In this document: piece after piece, positions 31,699 through 40,872 of the stretch
Layout: each line of letters starts with the position of its first letter
Numbering within the stretch: the stretch's first letter is position 1
DNA from: UBA5078 sp040384465
Lineage (GTDB): Bacteria; Pseudomonadota; Gammaproteobacteria; Pseudomonadales; Pseudohongiellaceae
Assembly: GCA_040384465.1 (NCBI GenBank)
Contig: JAZKJF010000010.1
Span: 1 to 64,000 of the forward strand
Length of the DNA: 64,000 nucleotides
Direction of reading: 5' to 3'
Notes under the pieces: model-generated
Databases searched by the model: none
Told to the model about the DNA's origin: nothing
What the model saw: only the letters and a program-made list of their open reading frames with translations
Program-made: the position numbers and the translations under genes

Positions 31699-34563
31699 TT
31701 ATTGACAGGCTTCGCAATCCGGATCATCAATCGAACACGCCTTCGGCACGTCCGCCGCGTCCGGCACCGTCTGGTTGGAGACGGCGTTCAGGCTGCTGCT
31801 GGAGATGGTTGATTTCTCCGTCGCAGTGGCGGCCAGTGCTCGCAGGTAATAGGTCGTCTTGAGTCCGCGCAGCCAGGCCATGCGGTAGGTGACGTCCAGT
31901 TTCTTGCCATTGGCGCCAGCCACGTAGAGGTTCAGCGACTGTGCCTGATCGATCCACTTCTGACGACGACTGGCCGCGTCCACCAGCCAGCGCGGTTCGA
32001 CTTCGAACGCAGTCGCGTAGAGATCCTTGAGGTGCTGCGGAATGCGGTCGATGTTGCGCACGCTGCCGTCGTAGTACTTCAGGTCATTGACCATCACGCT
32101 GTCCCACAGATCCAGGGCCTTCAGATCGCGCACCAGGAAGGGGTTCACCACGGTGAATTCGCCCGACAGGTTCGATTTGACGTAGAGGTTCTGATAGGTC
32201 GGCTCGATGGACTGTGACACGCCACTGATGTTGGCAATTGTCGCCGTCGGCGCAATCGCCAGCACGTTGGAGTTACGCATGCCGACCGCTTTGATGCGTT
32301 CGCGCAACGTTTCCCAATCCAGCGTCTGGGTCATGTTGACGTCGAGGAACTCTTCGCCACGCTCGTGGCCCAGCATCTTCAGGGAGTCGATTGGCAGAAT
32401 GCCGCGATCCCACAGCGAGCCTTTGAAGGTCTCATAGGCGCCGCGCTCGGCCGCCAGCTCGCTGGACGCCGCGATGGCGTAGTAGCTGATGGCTTCCATG
32501 GAGGTGTCGGCGAATTCCACGGCACGTTCGGAGGAGTAGGGCATCTTCAGCACATACAGCGCATCCTGGAAACCCATAATCCCCATGCCGATCGGGCGGT
32601 GCTTCAGGTTGGAGTTCTTCGCCTGTTCAACCGAGTAGTAGTTGATGTCGATGACGTTATCCAGCATGCGCACGGCGGTCTTGATGGTCTGCTTGAGTTT
32701 CTCGTGGTCCAGCCCGCTCTCGGTGACATGGTTGACCATGTTCACGGAGCCGAGGTTGCATACGGCCACTTCGTCTTTGCTGGTGTTCAGAGTGATCTCT
32801 GTGCACAGGTTGGACGAATGGATGGTGCCCACATGTTGCTGAGGCGAACGCACGTTGCAGCTGTCTTTGAACGTGATCCATGGGTGGCCAGTTTCGAACA
32901 GCATGGACAGCATCTTGCGCCACAGGTCTTTCGCCTTGAGAGTCTTGTAGACCTCGATCTTGCCGGCAATGGCCAGACGCTCGTACTCGCAATAGGCTTC
33001 TTCGAATGCGCGACCATGCAGGTCGTGCAGGTCAGGCACGTTGTTCGGGGAGAACAGTGTCCAGTCGCCATCTTCGAAGACGCGCTTCATGAACAGATCG
33101 GGAATCCAGTTCGCGGTGTTCATGTCGTGGGTGCGGCGACGGTCGTCACCAGTGTTCTTGCGTAGCTCCAGGAATTCCTCGATGTCGAGGTGCCAGGTCT
33201 CCAGATAGGCGCAGACCGCCCCCTTGCGCTTGCCACCCTGATTCACGGCGACGGCAGTGTCGTTGACCACTTTCAGGAAGGGCACGACGCCCTGTGAGGT
33301 GCCATTGGTGCCGGTGATGTGGGCACCGAGTGCGCGCACTGGCGTCCAGTCGTTACCCAGACCGCCTGCCCACTTGGAAAGCATGGCGTTGTCGCGGATC
33401 GCGCTGTAGATACCGAACAGATCGTCGGGCACAGTCGTCAGGAAGCACGATGACAGCTGTGGACGCAGCGTGCCGGAGTTGAACAGCTGTGGCGTCGAGG
33501 TCATGTAGTCGAAGCTGGAGATCAGGTTGTAGAACTCGATCGCACGCTCTTCACGATTTTCTTCGTTGGTGGCCAGACCCATCGCCACTCGCATGAAGAA
33601 CACCTGGGGCAGCTCGAAGCGGGTTTCGCCACTGTGAATGAAGTAGCGGTCGTACAGTGTCTGCAGGCCGAGATAGGTGAACTGGTTGTCGCGATCTGCT
33701 TTCAGCGCCTCGCCCAGTACGTCCAGGTTGAATTCGAGCAGGTGCGGAGACAGCAGGCCGAGTTCGACACCTTTCTCGATGTAGGGGCGCAGTGTCATGG
33801 CGTAGCGATAGTGCATCTCGCCCTGTGTGGCGCTGTCGGCCAGACCCAGAAAGCCCAGTGCTTCGGAGCGCAAGGTGTCGAGCAGCAGGCGGGCGGTCAC
33901 ATAAGAGTAGTTGGGATCTTTCTCGACCATGGTGCGGGCTGTCATCACCGCAGAGGTGCGCACGTCCTGAATTCGCACGCCGGGGTAGAGGTTCTTGAGC
34001 GTGTCCTGGTAAATGGCGTCGGCGGAGACATTCTCCAGCCCTTCGCAGGCTTCGTCGATGACGGTGCGCAGACGCACGGTGTCGAGCGGGCCCTGAGTGC
34101 CGTCGGCATAGGTCACGGCAATCGCCGGGGTCAGGTCTTTCTCGCGGACGCGTTGGGTTTCACGCAGACGGGCGTGCTCGGCACGGTAGATCACGTAACT
34201 GCGCGCTACCTTGTGCTCGCCCGTACGCATCAGCGCCAGTTCGACCTGATCCTGAATGTCTTCGATATGAATGGTGCCGCCGGAAGGCATGCGGCGGAAG
34301 AAGATCGTGGAGATCTGCTGCGCGAGTCTGGTCACAGTCTCGTGCACACGCGAGGAGGCAGCAGCGGTGCCACCTTCTACGGCGAGATAAGCCTTGGTGA
34401 TTGCCACGACGATTTTGGATTCGTCATAGCCGACTACCGCCCCATTGCGCTTGATGACCCGAATCTGGCCGGGGGCGATGGCGGAAGTAGCAGAGGCTTT
34501 GTGCTGAGTGCCTGATTGCGCCGAAGTGGACGTGCTGGTTTGACTATAGGGTTCGGTCTGCAT
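31699..34563 (-). CDS. nrdA: Class Ia ribonucleotide reductase, alpha subunit, with two ATP-cones
   Basis: The 954-residue subunit reduces ribonucleoside diphosphates. Two tandem ATP-cone domains (about 30-125 and 145-235) precede the catalytic barrel, whose Cys segments include NSGTLRPQLSSCFL near 380 and the SNLCTEI region near 600. The C-terminal redox tail ends CEACQ. A double ATP-cone is typical of pseudomonads. I favour ATG 34563 over 34575, because GGAG lies eight bases before the former and nothing resembling a ribosome site before the latter. Regulation by NrdR is indicated by paired boxes at 34720-34766. Confidence 0.95.
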   Translation of the reverse strand: MQTEPYSQTSTSTSAQSGTQHKASATSAIAPGQIRVIKRNGAVVGYDESKIVVAITKAYLAVEGGTAAASSRVHETVTRLAQQISTIFFRRMPSGGTIHIEDIQDQVELALMRTGEHKVARSYVIYRAEHARLRETQRVREKDLTPAIAVTYADGTQGPLDTVRLRTVIDEACEGLENVSADAIYQDTLKNLYPGVRIQDVRTSAVMTARTMVEKDPNYSYVTARLLLDTLRSEALGFLGLADSATQGEMHYRYAMTLRPYIEKGVELGLLSPHLLEFNLDVLGEALKADRDNQFTYLGLQTLYDRYFIHSGETRFELPQVFFMRVAMGLATNEENREERAIEFYNLISSFDYMTSTPQLFNSGTLRPQLSSCFLTTVPDDLFGIYSAIRDNAMLSKWAGGLGNDWTPVRALGAHITGTNGTSQGVVPFLKVVNDTAVAVNQGGKRKGAVCAYLETWHLDIEEFLELRKNTGDDRRRTHDMNTANWIPDLFMKRVFEDGDWTLFSPNNVPDLHDLHGRAFEEAYCEYERLAIAGKIEVYKTLKAKDLWRKMLSMLFETGHPWITFKDSCNVRSPQQHVGTIHSSNLCTEITLNTSKDEVAVCNLGSVNMVNHVTESGLDHEKLKQTIKTAVRMLDNVIDINYYSVEQAKNSNLKHRPIGMGIMGFQDALYVLKMPYSSERAVEFADTSMEAISYYAIAASSELAAERGAYETFKGSLWDRGILPIDSLKMLGHERGEEFLDVNMTQTLDWETLRERIKAVGMRNSNVLAIAPTATIANISGVSQSIEPTYQNLYVKSNLSGEFTVVNPFLVRDLKALDLWDSVMVNDLKYYDGSVRNIDRIPQHLKDLYATAFEVEPRWLVDAASRRQKWIDQAQSLNLYVAGANGKKLDVTYRMAWLRGLKTTYYLRALAATATEKSTISSSSLNAVSNQTVPDAADVPKACSIDDPDCEACQ

Positions 34564-34719
34564 GAGGTTCTCCATGATGTTTTTATGGTGGTTCGGTCGC
34601 CGGTTTGCTTGGCTTCTAATTACTGGAAAGTGTGTCTGCGCCTGCCGTTATCCCTGTGGGAATTAAGGGAAAACGTGTGTCCTGCAAGGCTGTTTCCGGA
34701 AACCGGAAATACGATCCAG

Positions 34720-34766
34720 ATACTACATATAGGGGTTTTCAGGATCAGGAACACAATATAGTGCGC
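34720..34766 (-). promoter_or_regulatory. Paired NrdR boxes upstream of nrdAB
   Basis: ATACTACATATAGGGG (34720-34735) and ACACAATATAGTGCGC (34751-34766) match the 16-base NrdR consensus ACACWATATATWGTGT at 12 and 13 positions. Their starts are 31 bases apart, about three helical turns, which is the spacing NrdR needs. They lie about 160-200 bases before nrdA. The rest of 34564-34835 holds no gene. Confidence 0.75.
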
Positions 34767-34835
34767 TACACAGGAGAGCGCAAGGGCTTTTTATGTGCAC
34801 AGGGTGTGGATAAAGTGTGGATAGATTAATGAAAG

Positions 34836-37154
34836 TCAGTGCGCGACGCTGTAGCCCGCAGTTGTCCCGAAAGCCAGCAAGGAGGAGTCGCCCAGCACCC
34901 TCTGCAAACGGACGATGGAACTGCTCAGATCGCCGGAGGAAACCGGTCGGCAGAACAGGTAGCCCTGCAGGACATTGCACTGGTTCAGACGCAGGAAGTC
35001 GACTTGCTGATGGGTTTCGACGCCCTCGGCCACGACCTGCATGTTGAGTTTTTGTGCCATGGCGATGATCGCCGTGGTGATCGCCATGTGGCTGCGGTCT
35101 TCCGGCAGGTTGCAGATGAAGGAGCGGTCTACTTTCAACTTGTCCACCGGCAGGCGCGTGAGATAGCTCAGAGAGGAATAACCGGTGCCGAAATCGTCGA
35201 TGGAGATAGTCAGCCCCAAATCCTTGAGCTGCTGCAGAATGACGATGGCCTGGTCGATGTTGTCCATCAGCATGCTCTCGGTGATCTCCAGCTCCAGCCA
35301 GCAGGCATCGAGGCTGGTTTCTTCGAGAATGCCTTTCACCATGCCGAGCAGATTATGGTCGCGGAACTGGCGTGCGGAGAGGTTGACCGCCACAGTCTGA
35401 TTCCGGAAGCCCTCGGCTTGCAGCTTCTTGATTTGCAGACAGGCTTTGCGCAGCACGATAGCGCCCAGCTCCACGATCAAACCGGTATCTTCGGCCACGG
35501 GGATGAAACGATCCGGTGGAATCATGTCCACCTCGGCGTGCTGCCAGCGCACCAGTGCTTCGAACCCGCAGACGGTGTTGCGTAACAGATCCACTTGGGG
35601 CTGGAAATAGACCACGAAATTGTCGCGGGATACGGCCAGACGCAATTCGTTTTCCAAGGACATCCGGGCCACGGATTCGATGTTCATGTCGTCCGTGAAG
35701 AACTGGAAGTTGTTGCGCCCCTGATCCTTGGCCCGATACATCGCCAGGTCGGCATTCCGCATGAGGACGCTGGCGTTCATGCTGTCCTCGGGGGCTAGCG
35801 TAATACCGATACTGACGCTGACAATCACTTCCTGAGTAGTGAGCTGAACCGGTTGATTGAGTGCTTTGAGAATCTTTCCAGCTACCTGCGCGGCCGAGCG
35901 GGCGTCCCGCAGATTGGGCAGCAGGATAGTGAATTCGTCACCGCCCAAGCGGGCGACGATGTCTTCCTCTCGTACGCATTTCTTGATCCTGCGCGCCACG
36001 GTACATAGTAGTTCGTCACCGGCATCGTGGCCAAGGGTGTCATTAATGCGCTTGAACTGATCGAGGTCCAGAAACAGCAGCGCCATCATGTTCTTGTTGC
36101 GGCGTACGTGTTTGAGGCACTGATCGAGTCTATCCTTGAACAGGCGCCGATTCTCCAGCCCGGTCAGTGGATCGTAGAACGCCAGCTTCTCCATCTGCGC
36201 GTGAGTTTCGCGCTGCTCGCTGATGTCCTCGATGCCGAACACGATGTGGCCGAGTTCGCCCGTTTCGTTCCGAATCGGTGAGGCGGACACTGATTGCCAG
36301 AAGCGCTCGCCATTCTTGCGCGTGCTGGCCATTGAGGCTTCCCAGCTGAGACCGCCTTTCAGACAGTCGCCTAGCGTTCGGTTCTGGTCGTCGGTGATAT
36401 GAGGCGCGTAGAGGATGTCGGCCCGCACTCCGACGACCTCGTCGTTGCTGTAACCGGTGATCTGCGTGTAGCGGGGATTGACGTACTCGATCACCCCGTT
36501 GCGGTCGGTGATCAACACCGCACTCTGGCTTTGCTCCACGGCGCTGGAGAGCGTGCGCATCGACTGTTCGACGAGGCGTTGTTCGGTGACGTCGCGGAAG
36601 TTGGCGACGATGCCGTTGACGCCGGCCACGGTCAGCATACTGGTGAATTCGCCCTCCATCGTTGACCACTGGCCGTCGTGACGGCGGCAGCGAAAGGCTC
36701 GAACATGGACAGGCAGGTTCATCTCGACGGTGCGGGCAATCGCATTGCTAATGTCGGCAAGGTCATCAGGATGGATGTAATCCTGCATGCGGCGCATCTG
36801 CGCTGCCGCTTCGCCAAGCAACAGAGCCAAGGACGGACTGGTATAACGATGACTGCCGTCAGGGTTGCAGATGACGGTAATGTTGTTGGTGTTTTCGGTA
36901 ATGGCGCGGAAACGCTGTTCGTTCAGGGAACTGCGCTGGCGCAGAATCAGCACACTGCTCAGCACTGTGGCGGCCAGCATGAGGCCGATGCTGATAGCTT
37001 CGGAAAGCAGTATGGAGTCGCGACTGTTGTCGATGGCATTGCGATAGGTGAGCCAGATGGACAGGGCAACGGCGGCCAGCGCAGCGAAAAACACGAGAAG
37101 CAACAGGACGAAATGCAGTCTCCTGTCCGATCTGAGAGTTTCGCGCTTGCTCAT
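34836..37154 (-). CDS. PAS-PAS-GGDEF-EAL c-di-GMP protein
   Basis: The 772-residue protein has two N-terminal membrane helices (about 13-34 and 50-72), PAS domains at about 80-195 and 200-315, GGDEF at 404-408 with I-site REED five residues before, and EAL at 532-534 with NLSARQFR, ITESMLMD, DDFGTGYSSL, KVDRSFI and AEGVET. Both catalytic sites look intact. It lacks a large periplasmic domain, so it probably senses an intracellular or membrane redox cue through PAS. It is divergently placed relative to no gene; argF lies upstream on the same strand 75 bases away. Confidence 0.9.
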   Translation of the reverse strand: MSKRETLRSDRRLHFVLLLLVFFAALAAVALSIWLTYRNAIDNSRDSILLSEAISIGLMLAATVLSSVLILRQRSSLNEQRFRAITENTNNITVICNPDGSHRYTSPSLALLLGEAAAQMRRMQDYIHPDDLADISNAIARTVEMNLPVHVRAFRCRRHDGQWSTMEGEFTSMLTVAGVNGIVANFRDVTEQRLVEQSMRTLSSAVEQSQSAVLITDRNGVIEYVNPRYTQITGYSNDEVVGVRADILYAPHITDDQNRTLGDCLKGGLSWEASMASTRKNGERFWQSVSASPIRNETGELGHIVFGIEDISEQRETHAQMEKLAFYDPLTGLENRRLFKDRLDQCLKHVRRNKNMMALLFLDLDQFKRINDTLGHDAGDELLCTVARRIKKCVREEDIVARLGGDEFTILLPNLRDARSAAQVAGKILKALNQPVQLTTQEVIVSVSIGITLAPEDSMNASVLMRNADLAMYRAKDQGRNNFQFFTDDMNIESVARMSLENELRLAVSRDNFVVYFQPQVDLLRNTVCGFEALVRWQHAEVDMIPPDRFIPVAEDTGLIVELGAIVLRKACLQIKKLQAEGFRNQTVAVNLSARQFRDHNLLGMVKGILEETSLDACWLELEITESMLMDNIDQAIVILQQLKDLGLTISIDDFGTGYSSLSYLTRLPVDKLKVDRSFICNLPEDRSHMAITTAIIAMAQKLNMQVVAEGVETHQQVDFLRLNQCNVLQGYLFCRPVSSGDLSSSIVRLQRVLGDSSLLAFGTTAGYSVAH

Positions 37155-37229
37155 GTCTGGGTCCGGTGGGTCGTTAGCAGTCAGGTCCGAATTCTATTCC
37201 TCACGCACTGTGCCTTGGACCTGACGCCC

Positions 37230-38126
37230 TCAACGACTCAGGAATTCCAGCAGCGCTTTCTTGGTGTGCAGACGATTCTCTGCCTCTTCCCAGACCACGG
37301 AGTGTGGTGCATCCAGAATGTCGGCTGTGACTTCCTCACCACGGTGTGCGGGCAGGCAATGCATGAAGAGGGCATCTGGTTTTGCCAGCGCCATCAGCTC
37401 GGCGTTCACTTGATAGCCAGCAAATTGCTGGATACGCAAGGCGCCTTCTTTTTCAAGCCCCATGGAAGTCCACACGTCTGTAGCAACAAGATCGGCATTT
37501 CTCACCGCTTCTTTAGGATCGCGGACAATGCGGACGCGCGCCTTGGTGCGTTGCATGAGCCAGGACTCCGGCTCGAACCCTTCCGGGCACGCGATAGCCA
37601 GTTCGAAATCGAACTGCTCGGCGGCATTGATATAGGATTGACACATGTTGTGACCGTCACCGACCCAGGCCACGCGCTTGCCCTTGATATCGCCACGGTG
37701 TTCGAAATAAGTCTGCATGTCGGCCAGAAGCTGACAAGGGTGGAAATCATCGCTCAGGGCGTTGATAACGGGCACTGTCGAGTGCTTGGCAAAGACTTCG
37801 AGCTTGGCATGATCGAAGGTGCGGATGGTGATGAAATCCACCATGCTCGATAGAACTCTGGCGGTGTCTTCAAGGGGTTCGCCACGCCCGAGCTGCGTAT
37901 CACTGTTGGCGAGGAACAGACTGGAGCCGCCTAATTGCGTCATGGCCACTTCGAAGGCGACACGCGTGCGAGTGGAGGATTTTTCAAAAATCATCGCCAG
38001 CGTTTTGTGTTTCAGCGGATCTGAACTCAATGAGGGGCTGTGCTTCAAAGCGATGGCGCGCTGGATGATCGCGTGCAACTCCTCTTTGCTGAAGTCCATC
38101 AATGTCAAAAAATGTCGGGTAGCCAT
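37230..38126 (-). CDS. argF: Ornithine carbamoyltransferase
   Basis: The 298-residue enzyme makes citrulline from ornithine and carbamoyl phosphate. Motifs are FEKSSTRTRVAFE (about 47-59), HPCQLLADM near 129 and HCLPAHRGEE near 257. Its neighbour order (argF, grxD, rnt, pyrC, motY, argG) follows that of P. aeruginosa. The 5' leader on this strand holds a 13-base tandem repeat ending 12 bases before the start codon, and no clear ribosome site, so translation control there is possible. Confidence 0.94.
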   Translation of the reverse strand: MATRHFLTLMDFSKEELHAIIQRAIALKHSPSLSSDPLKHKTLAMIFEKSSTRTRVAFEVAMTQLGGSSLFLANSDTQLGRGEPLEDTARVLSSMVDFITIRTFDHAKLEVFAKHSTVPVINALSDDFHPCQLLADMQTYFEHRGDIKGKRVAWVGDGHNMCQSYINAAEQFDFELAIACPEGFEPESWLMQRTKARVRIVRDPKEAVRNADLVATDVWTSMGLEKEGALRIQQFAGYQVNAELMALAKPDALFMHCLPAHRGEEVTADILDAPHSVVWEEAENRLHTKKALLEFLSR

Positions 38127-38552
38127 GGCTAAGTTTTCTTGGGTTGTACTCTTGGGTTGTACTTTTGGTTATGTTCCAGTCGTCTGTGCTGCCGACGCTG
38201 CAATAGCACGCAGAGTCGCGGACCGAAAGATCCCGGCCGTCGATCGTCAACACGCAAAGAGGAACGGAAAATTTACGCGCGCGAGCGTGGAAGAAACACG
38301 GTCGCGGACGCAGATGAATGGTTCGGATTGCCTCGATGATCAAATCTCAAAGAGTAGCAATCGCTACCCCTGATCGAGCCTGTATCTTATATTACTTTGT
38401 ACAGGCGAGGCAATTCCCGGCATTTTGTGCGTGAATGTGTAGTAAAAATTGCTGTCGCATTGGTGTAGAATGCCGCCTCGCTGTGCAAGTTCGAGGCTCG
38501 TTTTCACGAGCAGGCAGAGCTGACAATTCCCCCAAGATGAGCCGGAAAAATT
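38127..38552. other. Divergent intergenic region argF/grxD, 426 bases
   Basis: No convincing gene is present. It holds the 13-base tandem repeat at 38138-38163 and a short inverted repeat GTAGC-AATC-GCTAC near 38353, and must contain both promoters. Apparent reading frames here are short or overlap argF in antisense. Confidence 0.6.
38138..38163. repeat. Exact 13-bp tandem duplication in the argF leader
   Basis: CTTGGGTTGTACT occurs twice head to tail, 38138-38150 and 38151-38163. On the argF strand the unit reads AGTACAACCCAAG. It lies between positions -12 and -37 relative to the argF start. Confidence 0.9.
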
Positions 38553-38882
38553 ATGAGCATTGAAGACACTATTAAAGATCAGATCAGTTCCAACACCATT
38601 TTGCTGTACATGAAAGGCAGTCCTGATCAGCCACAATGTGGTTTTTCTGCACAGACCGTGCGTTGCCTGATGTCCTGCGGCAAACGCTTTGCCTACGTCG
38701 ACATTCTCGCCAATCCAGAGATTCGTGCCACGTTGCCGTTGATCGCGAACTGGCCGACTTTTCCGCAATTGTATGTGGATGGTGAGCTGATCGGCGGCTG
38801 CGATATCGTGACCGATCTGTTCGAGAGTGGTGAGTTGCAGAAGATTGTGGATGGTGCAGGGCAGCAGGCTGCCGCGCAGTAA
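38553..38882 (+). CDS. grxD: Monothiol glutaredoxin Grx4
   Basis: The 109-residue protein carries the monothiol active site CGFS at about 29-32, with the glutathione-binding segments WPTFPQLYVDGELIGGCDIV around 70-89. Such proteins carry [2Fe-2S] clusters bridged by glutathione and deliver them with BolA partners. The length is typical. It is single in its unit and followed by a REP cluster. The order next to argF agrees with pseudomonads. Confidence 0.94.
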   Translation: MSIEDTIKDQISSNTILLYMKGSPDQPQCGFSAQTVRCLMSCGKRFAYVDILANPEIRATLPLIANWPTFPQLYVDGELIGGCDIVTDLFESGELQKIVDGAGQQAAAQ

Positions 38883-38899
38883 TTAGGTATCGATTGTCG

Positions 38900-39010
38900 G
38901 TCGCCTGCGGGGCATTTATACCCTTTGGGTAGGCTCTTACAGATGTGGGTCGCCTGCAGGGCAGGCTCATACAGGCTCAGTGTAGGANNNNNNNNNNCCC
39001 TGCAGGCGAC
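38900..39010. repeat. REP cluster with variant unit and assembly gap
   Basis: The first unit has GTCGCCTGCGGGGCATTTATA, then CCCTTTGGGTAGGCTC, a variant related to 28264 and 29460. A regular pair follows (GTCGCCTGCAGGGCAGGCTC and TGTAGGA), broken by ten Ns, ending CCCTGCAGGCGACC. It lies between convergent grxD and rnt. Confidence 0.85.
38988..38997. other. Scaffold gap (10 N)
   Basis: Ten Ns lie inside a REP unit between grxD and rnt. Real length is unknown. Confidence 0.98.
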
Positions 39011-39039
39011 CTGCCTGACCCTTCTACTGTCCTACCGTT

Positions 39040-39684
39040 TCAATTCCCCGGCCATCCCCCCATCGCCTTCCACTTGTTCACAATCCCGCAGAACAGCTGT
39101 GCGGTTTTCTCTGCATCGTATTTTGCCGAGTGTGCCTCGCTGTTGCTGAATTCCATACCGGCGGCTTCACAAGCGCGAGCGAGCACCGTCTGACCATAGG
39201 CCAGACCACTGAGCGTCGCGGTATCGAAACTTGAAAAAGGATGGAATGGATTGCGCTTCAGCGCATGCCGATCCGTTGCTGCGTTGATGAAACCGTGATC
39301 GAAGTGGGCGTTGTGAGCGACCAGAATCGCACGCTTGCACTGATTGGTTTTCAGCGCTGAACGGATGATGCGGAACATATCTTCGAAGACATCCTTCTCG
39401 GCACGTGCGATACGCAGAGGATGGTAAGGATCAATGCCAGTGAATTTGAGAGCGGCGTCTTCGATGTTTGATCCCGCGAACGGAATCACTCGTTGGAAAA
39501 AAGTCTGCTCCACGCCCAGCAAGCCTTTTTCATTGAACCCGAGAATGACGGCGCTGATTTCCAGAATGGCATCCGTCTTGGCATTGAATCCGCCACATTC
39601 GATATCCACGACTACGGGCAGGTAGCCACGAAAGCGTGCCGACATCGGCGTTTCCAACATTTGTTCTTCGTCGTCATAACTCAT
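39040..39684 (-). CDS. rnt: Ribonuclease T
   Basis: The 214-residue DEDDh exoribonuclease trims 3' ends of tRNA and other stable RNAs. Catalytic segments are VVVDIECGGFN (Asp and Glu near 27-29), AHNAHFDHGF near 123-132 and the final HSAKYDAEKTA (His/Asp) near 185. The ATG at 39684 overlaps the pyrC stop as ATGA, so it is translationally coupled to pyrC. The frame is open upstream but antisense-like within pyrC. The pairing pyrC-rnt is the pseudomonad arrangement. Confidence 0.94.
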   Translation of the reverse strand: MSYDDEEQMLETPMSARFRGYLPVVVDIECGGFNAKTDAILEISAVILGFNEKGLLGVEQTFFQRVIPFAGSNIEDAALKFTGIDPYHPLRIARAEKDVFEDMFRIIRSALKTNQCKRAILVAHNAHFDHGFINAATDRHALKRNPFHPFSSFDTATLSGLAYGQTVLARACEAAGMEFSNSEAHSAKYDAEKTAQLFCGIVNKWKAMGGWPGN

Positions 39685-40724
39685 GCGCTGAACCCCGCTA
39701 CCTGCCATTGAATTGTCTCGCCTGCACGCAAGGGAATCACTCGTTCGTTGCCAAAGGCATAGTCTGCCGGTGCCGACCAGCTGGACCGTTCCAGGATGAT
39801 GCGGCGGGTGTTGTGGGGCAAACCGTAGAAATCCGGGCCGTGGCAACTGGCAAATCCTTCCAGCCGGTCGAGTGCACCGGCCTCTTCAAATACTTCCGCG
39901 TAAAGCTCCAGTGCCGCGTGAGCGGTGAAGCAACCCGCACAACCACAGGGGTGTTCCTTGAGATGGCGTGCATGGGGGGCGGAGTCGGTGCCCAGGAAAA
40001 AGCGAGTACTGCCACTGGTCACCGCGTCGATCAGCGCCTGCTGATGCGTATTGCGCTTGAGAATCGGCAGGCAGTAGAGATGCGGGCGGATACCACCGGC
40101 CAGCATATGGCTGCGGTTATAAAGGAGGTGATGTGCAGTCACCGTGGCCGCAATATGGGCACTCGCACTTTTCACGAAGTCGACGGCATGGCTCGTGGTG
40201 ATATGTTCCAGCACCACCTTCAGTGTCGGATAGCGTGCAGTCAAGGGCGCCAGAACGGTGTCGATAAAGACTTTCTCACGATCGAAAATATCCACGCTCG
40301 CATCGGTGACCTCGCCATGGATCAGCAGCGGCATGCCAAGGGCGGCCATAGCCTCGAGGACGGGATAAACCTTCTCGATTCCGGTCACGCCGTTCTCGGA
40401 ATTGGTGGTAGCGCCCGCAGGGTAGTACTTCACTGCCACTACATGAGCACTGCTTTTGGCCGTGCTGATTTCCTGCGGCGTCATGGCATCGGTGAGATAG
40501 AGCGTCATCAAGGGGTCGAACTGCACTCGCTCCGGCACGGCGGCCAGAATGCGCTGGCGATAGGCCAGGGCAGAGGCCGTGTTGATGACGGGCGGCTTCA
40601 GGTTAGGCATGACGATGGCGCGAGCAAACTGGCGGGCAGTGGCTGCCACTGTGTGTGGCAAAGAGTCACCATCGCGCAGATGAACGTGCCAGTCGTCGGG
40701 TTGTATCAGAGTTATTTTCTTCAT
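39681..40724 (-). CDS. pyrC: Dihydroorotase (class II, short type)
   Basis: The 347-residue zinc enzyme closes carbamoyl aspartate to dihydroorotate. The metal site DDWHVHLRDGD is at about 10-20, the lysine/hydrolase region near AVKYYPAGATTNSENG (about 97-112), HGE near 140 and the FFLGTDSAPHARHLKE block near 243. The size and motifs match the E. coli PyrC class. Together with pyrB elsewhere in the window it supplies de novo UMP synthesis. It shares its transcript with rnt. Confidence 0.94.
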   Translation of the reverse strand: MKKITLIQPDDWHVHLRDGDSLPHTVAATARQFARAIVMPNLKPPVINTASALAYRQRILAAVPERVQFDPLMTLYLTDAMTPQEISTAKSSAHVVAVKYYPAGATTNSENGVTGIEKVYPVLEAMAALGMPLLIHGEVTDASVDIFDREKVFIDTVLAPLTARYPTLKVVLEHITTSHAVDFVKSASAHIAATVTAHHLLYNRSHMLAGGIRPHLYCLPILKRNTHQQALIDAVTSGSTRFFLGTDSAPHARHLKEHPCGCAGCFTAHAALELYAEVFEEAGALDRLEGFASCHGPDFYGLPHNTRRIILERSSWSAPADYAFGNERVIPLRAGETIQWQVAGFSA

Positions 40725-40872
40725 GCGGGATTGCTTGCCTTGTGCTGCGAGATTCCGCTGAGGAATCCGATAAAGTTTTCAGATGCGCTGCCGATGTTTG
40801 ACTACTGAGGCACTGTCACTTGTGTGCCTGGGCTTTTCAGATGCGGGTTAATGCTTGAACCAGATGCAGAGT

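Noticed and set aside
32365..34515. Two long plus-strand frames
   Set aside because: They are antisense to nrdA, a certain gene, and have typical shadow composition.
38445..38465. ArgR (TGTCGC-type) site upstream of grxD/argF
   Set aside because: TGTCGC is present but the A-rich part is out of position, so the match is no better than chance.
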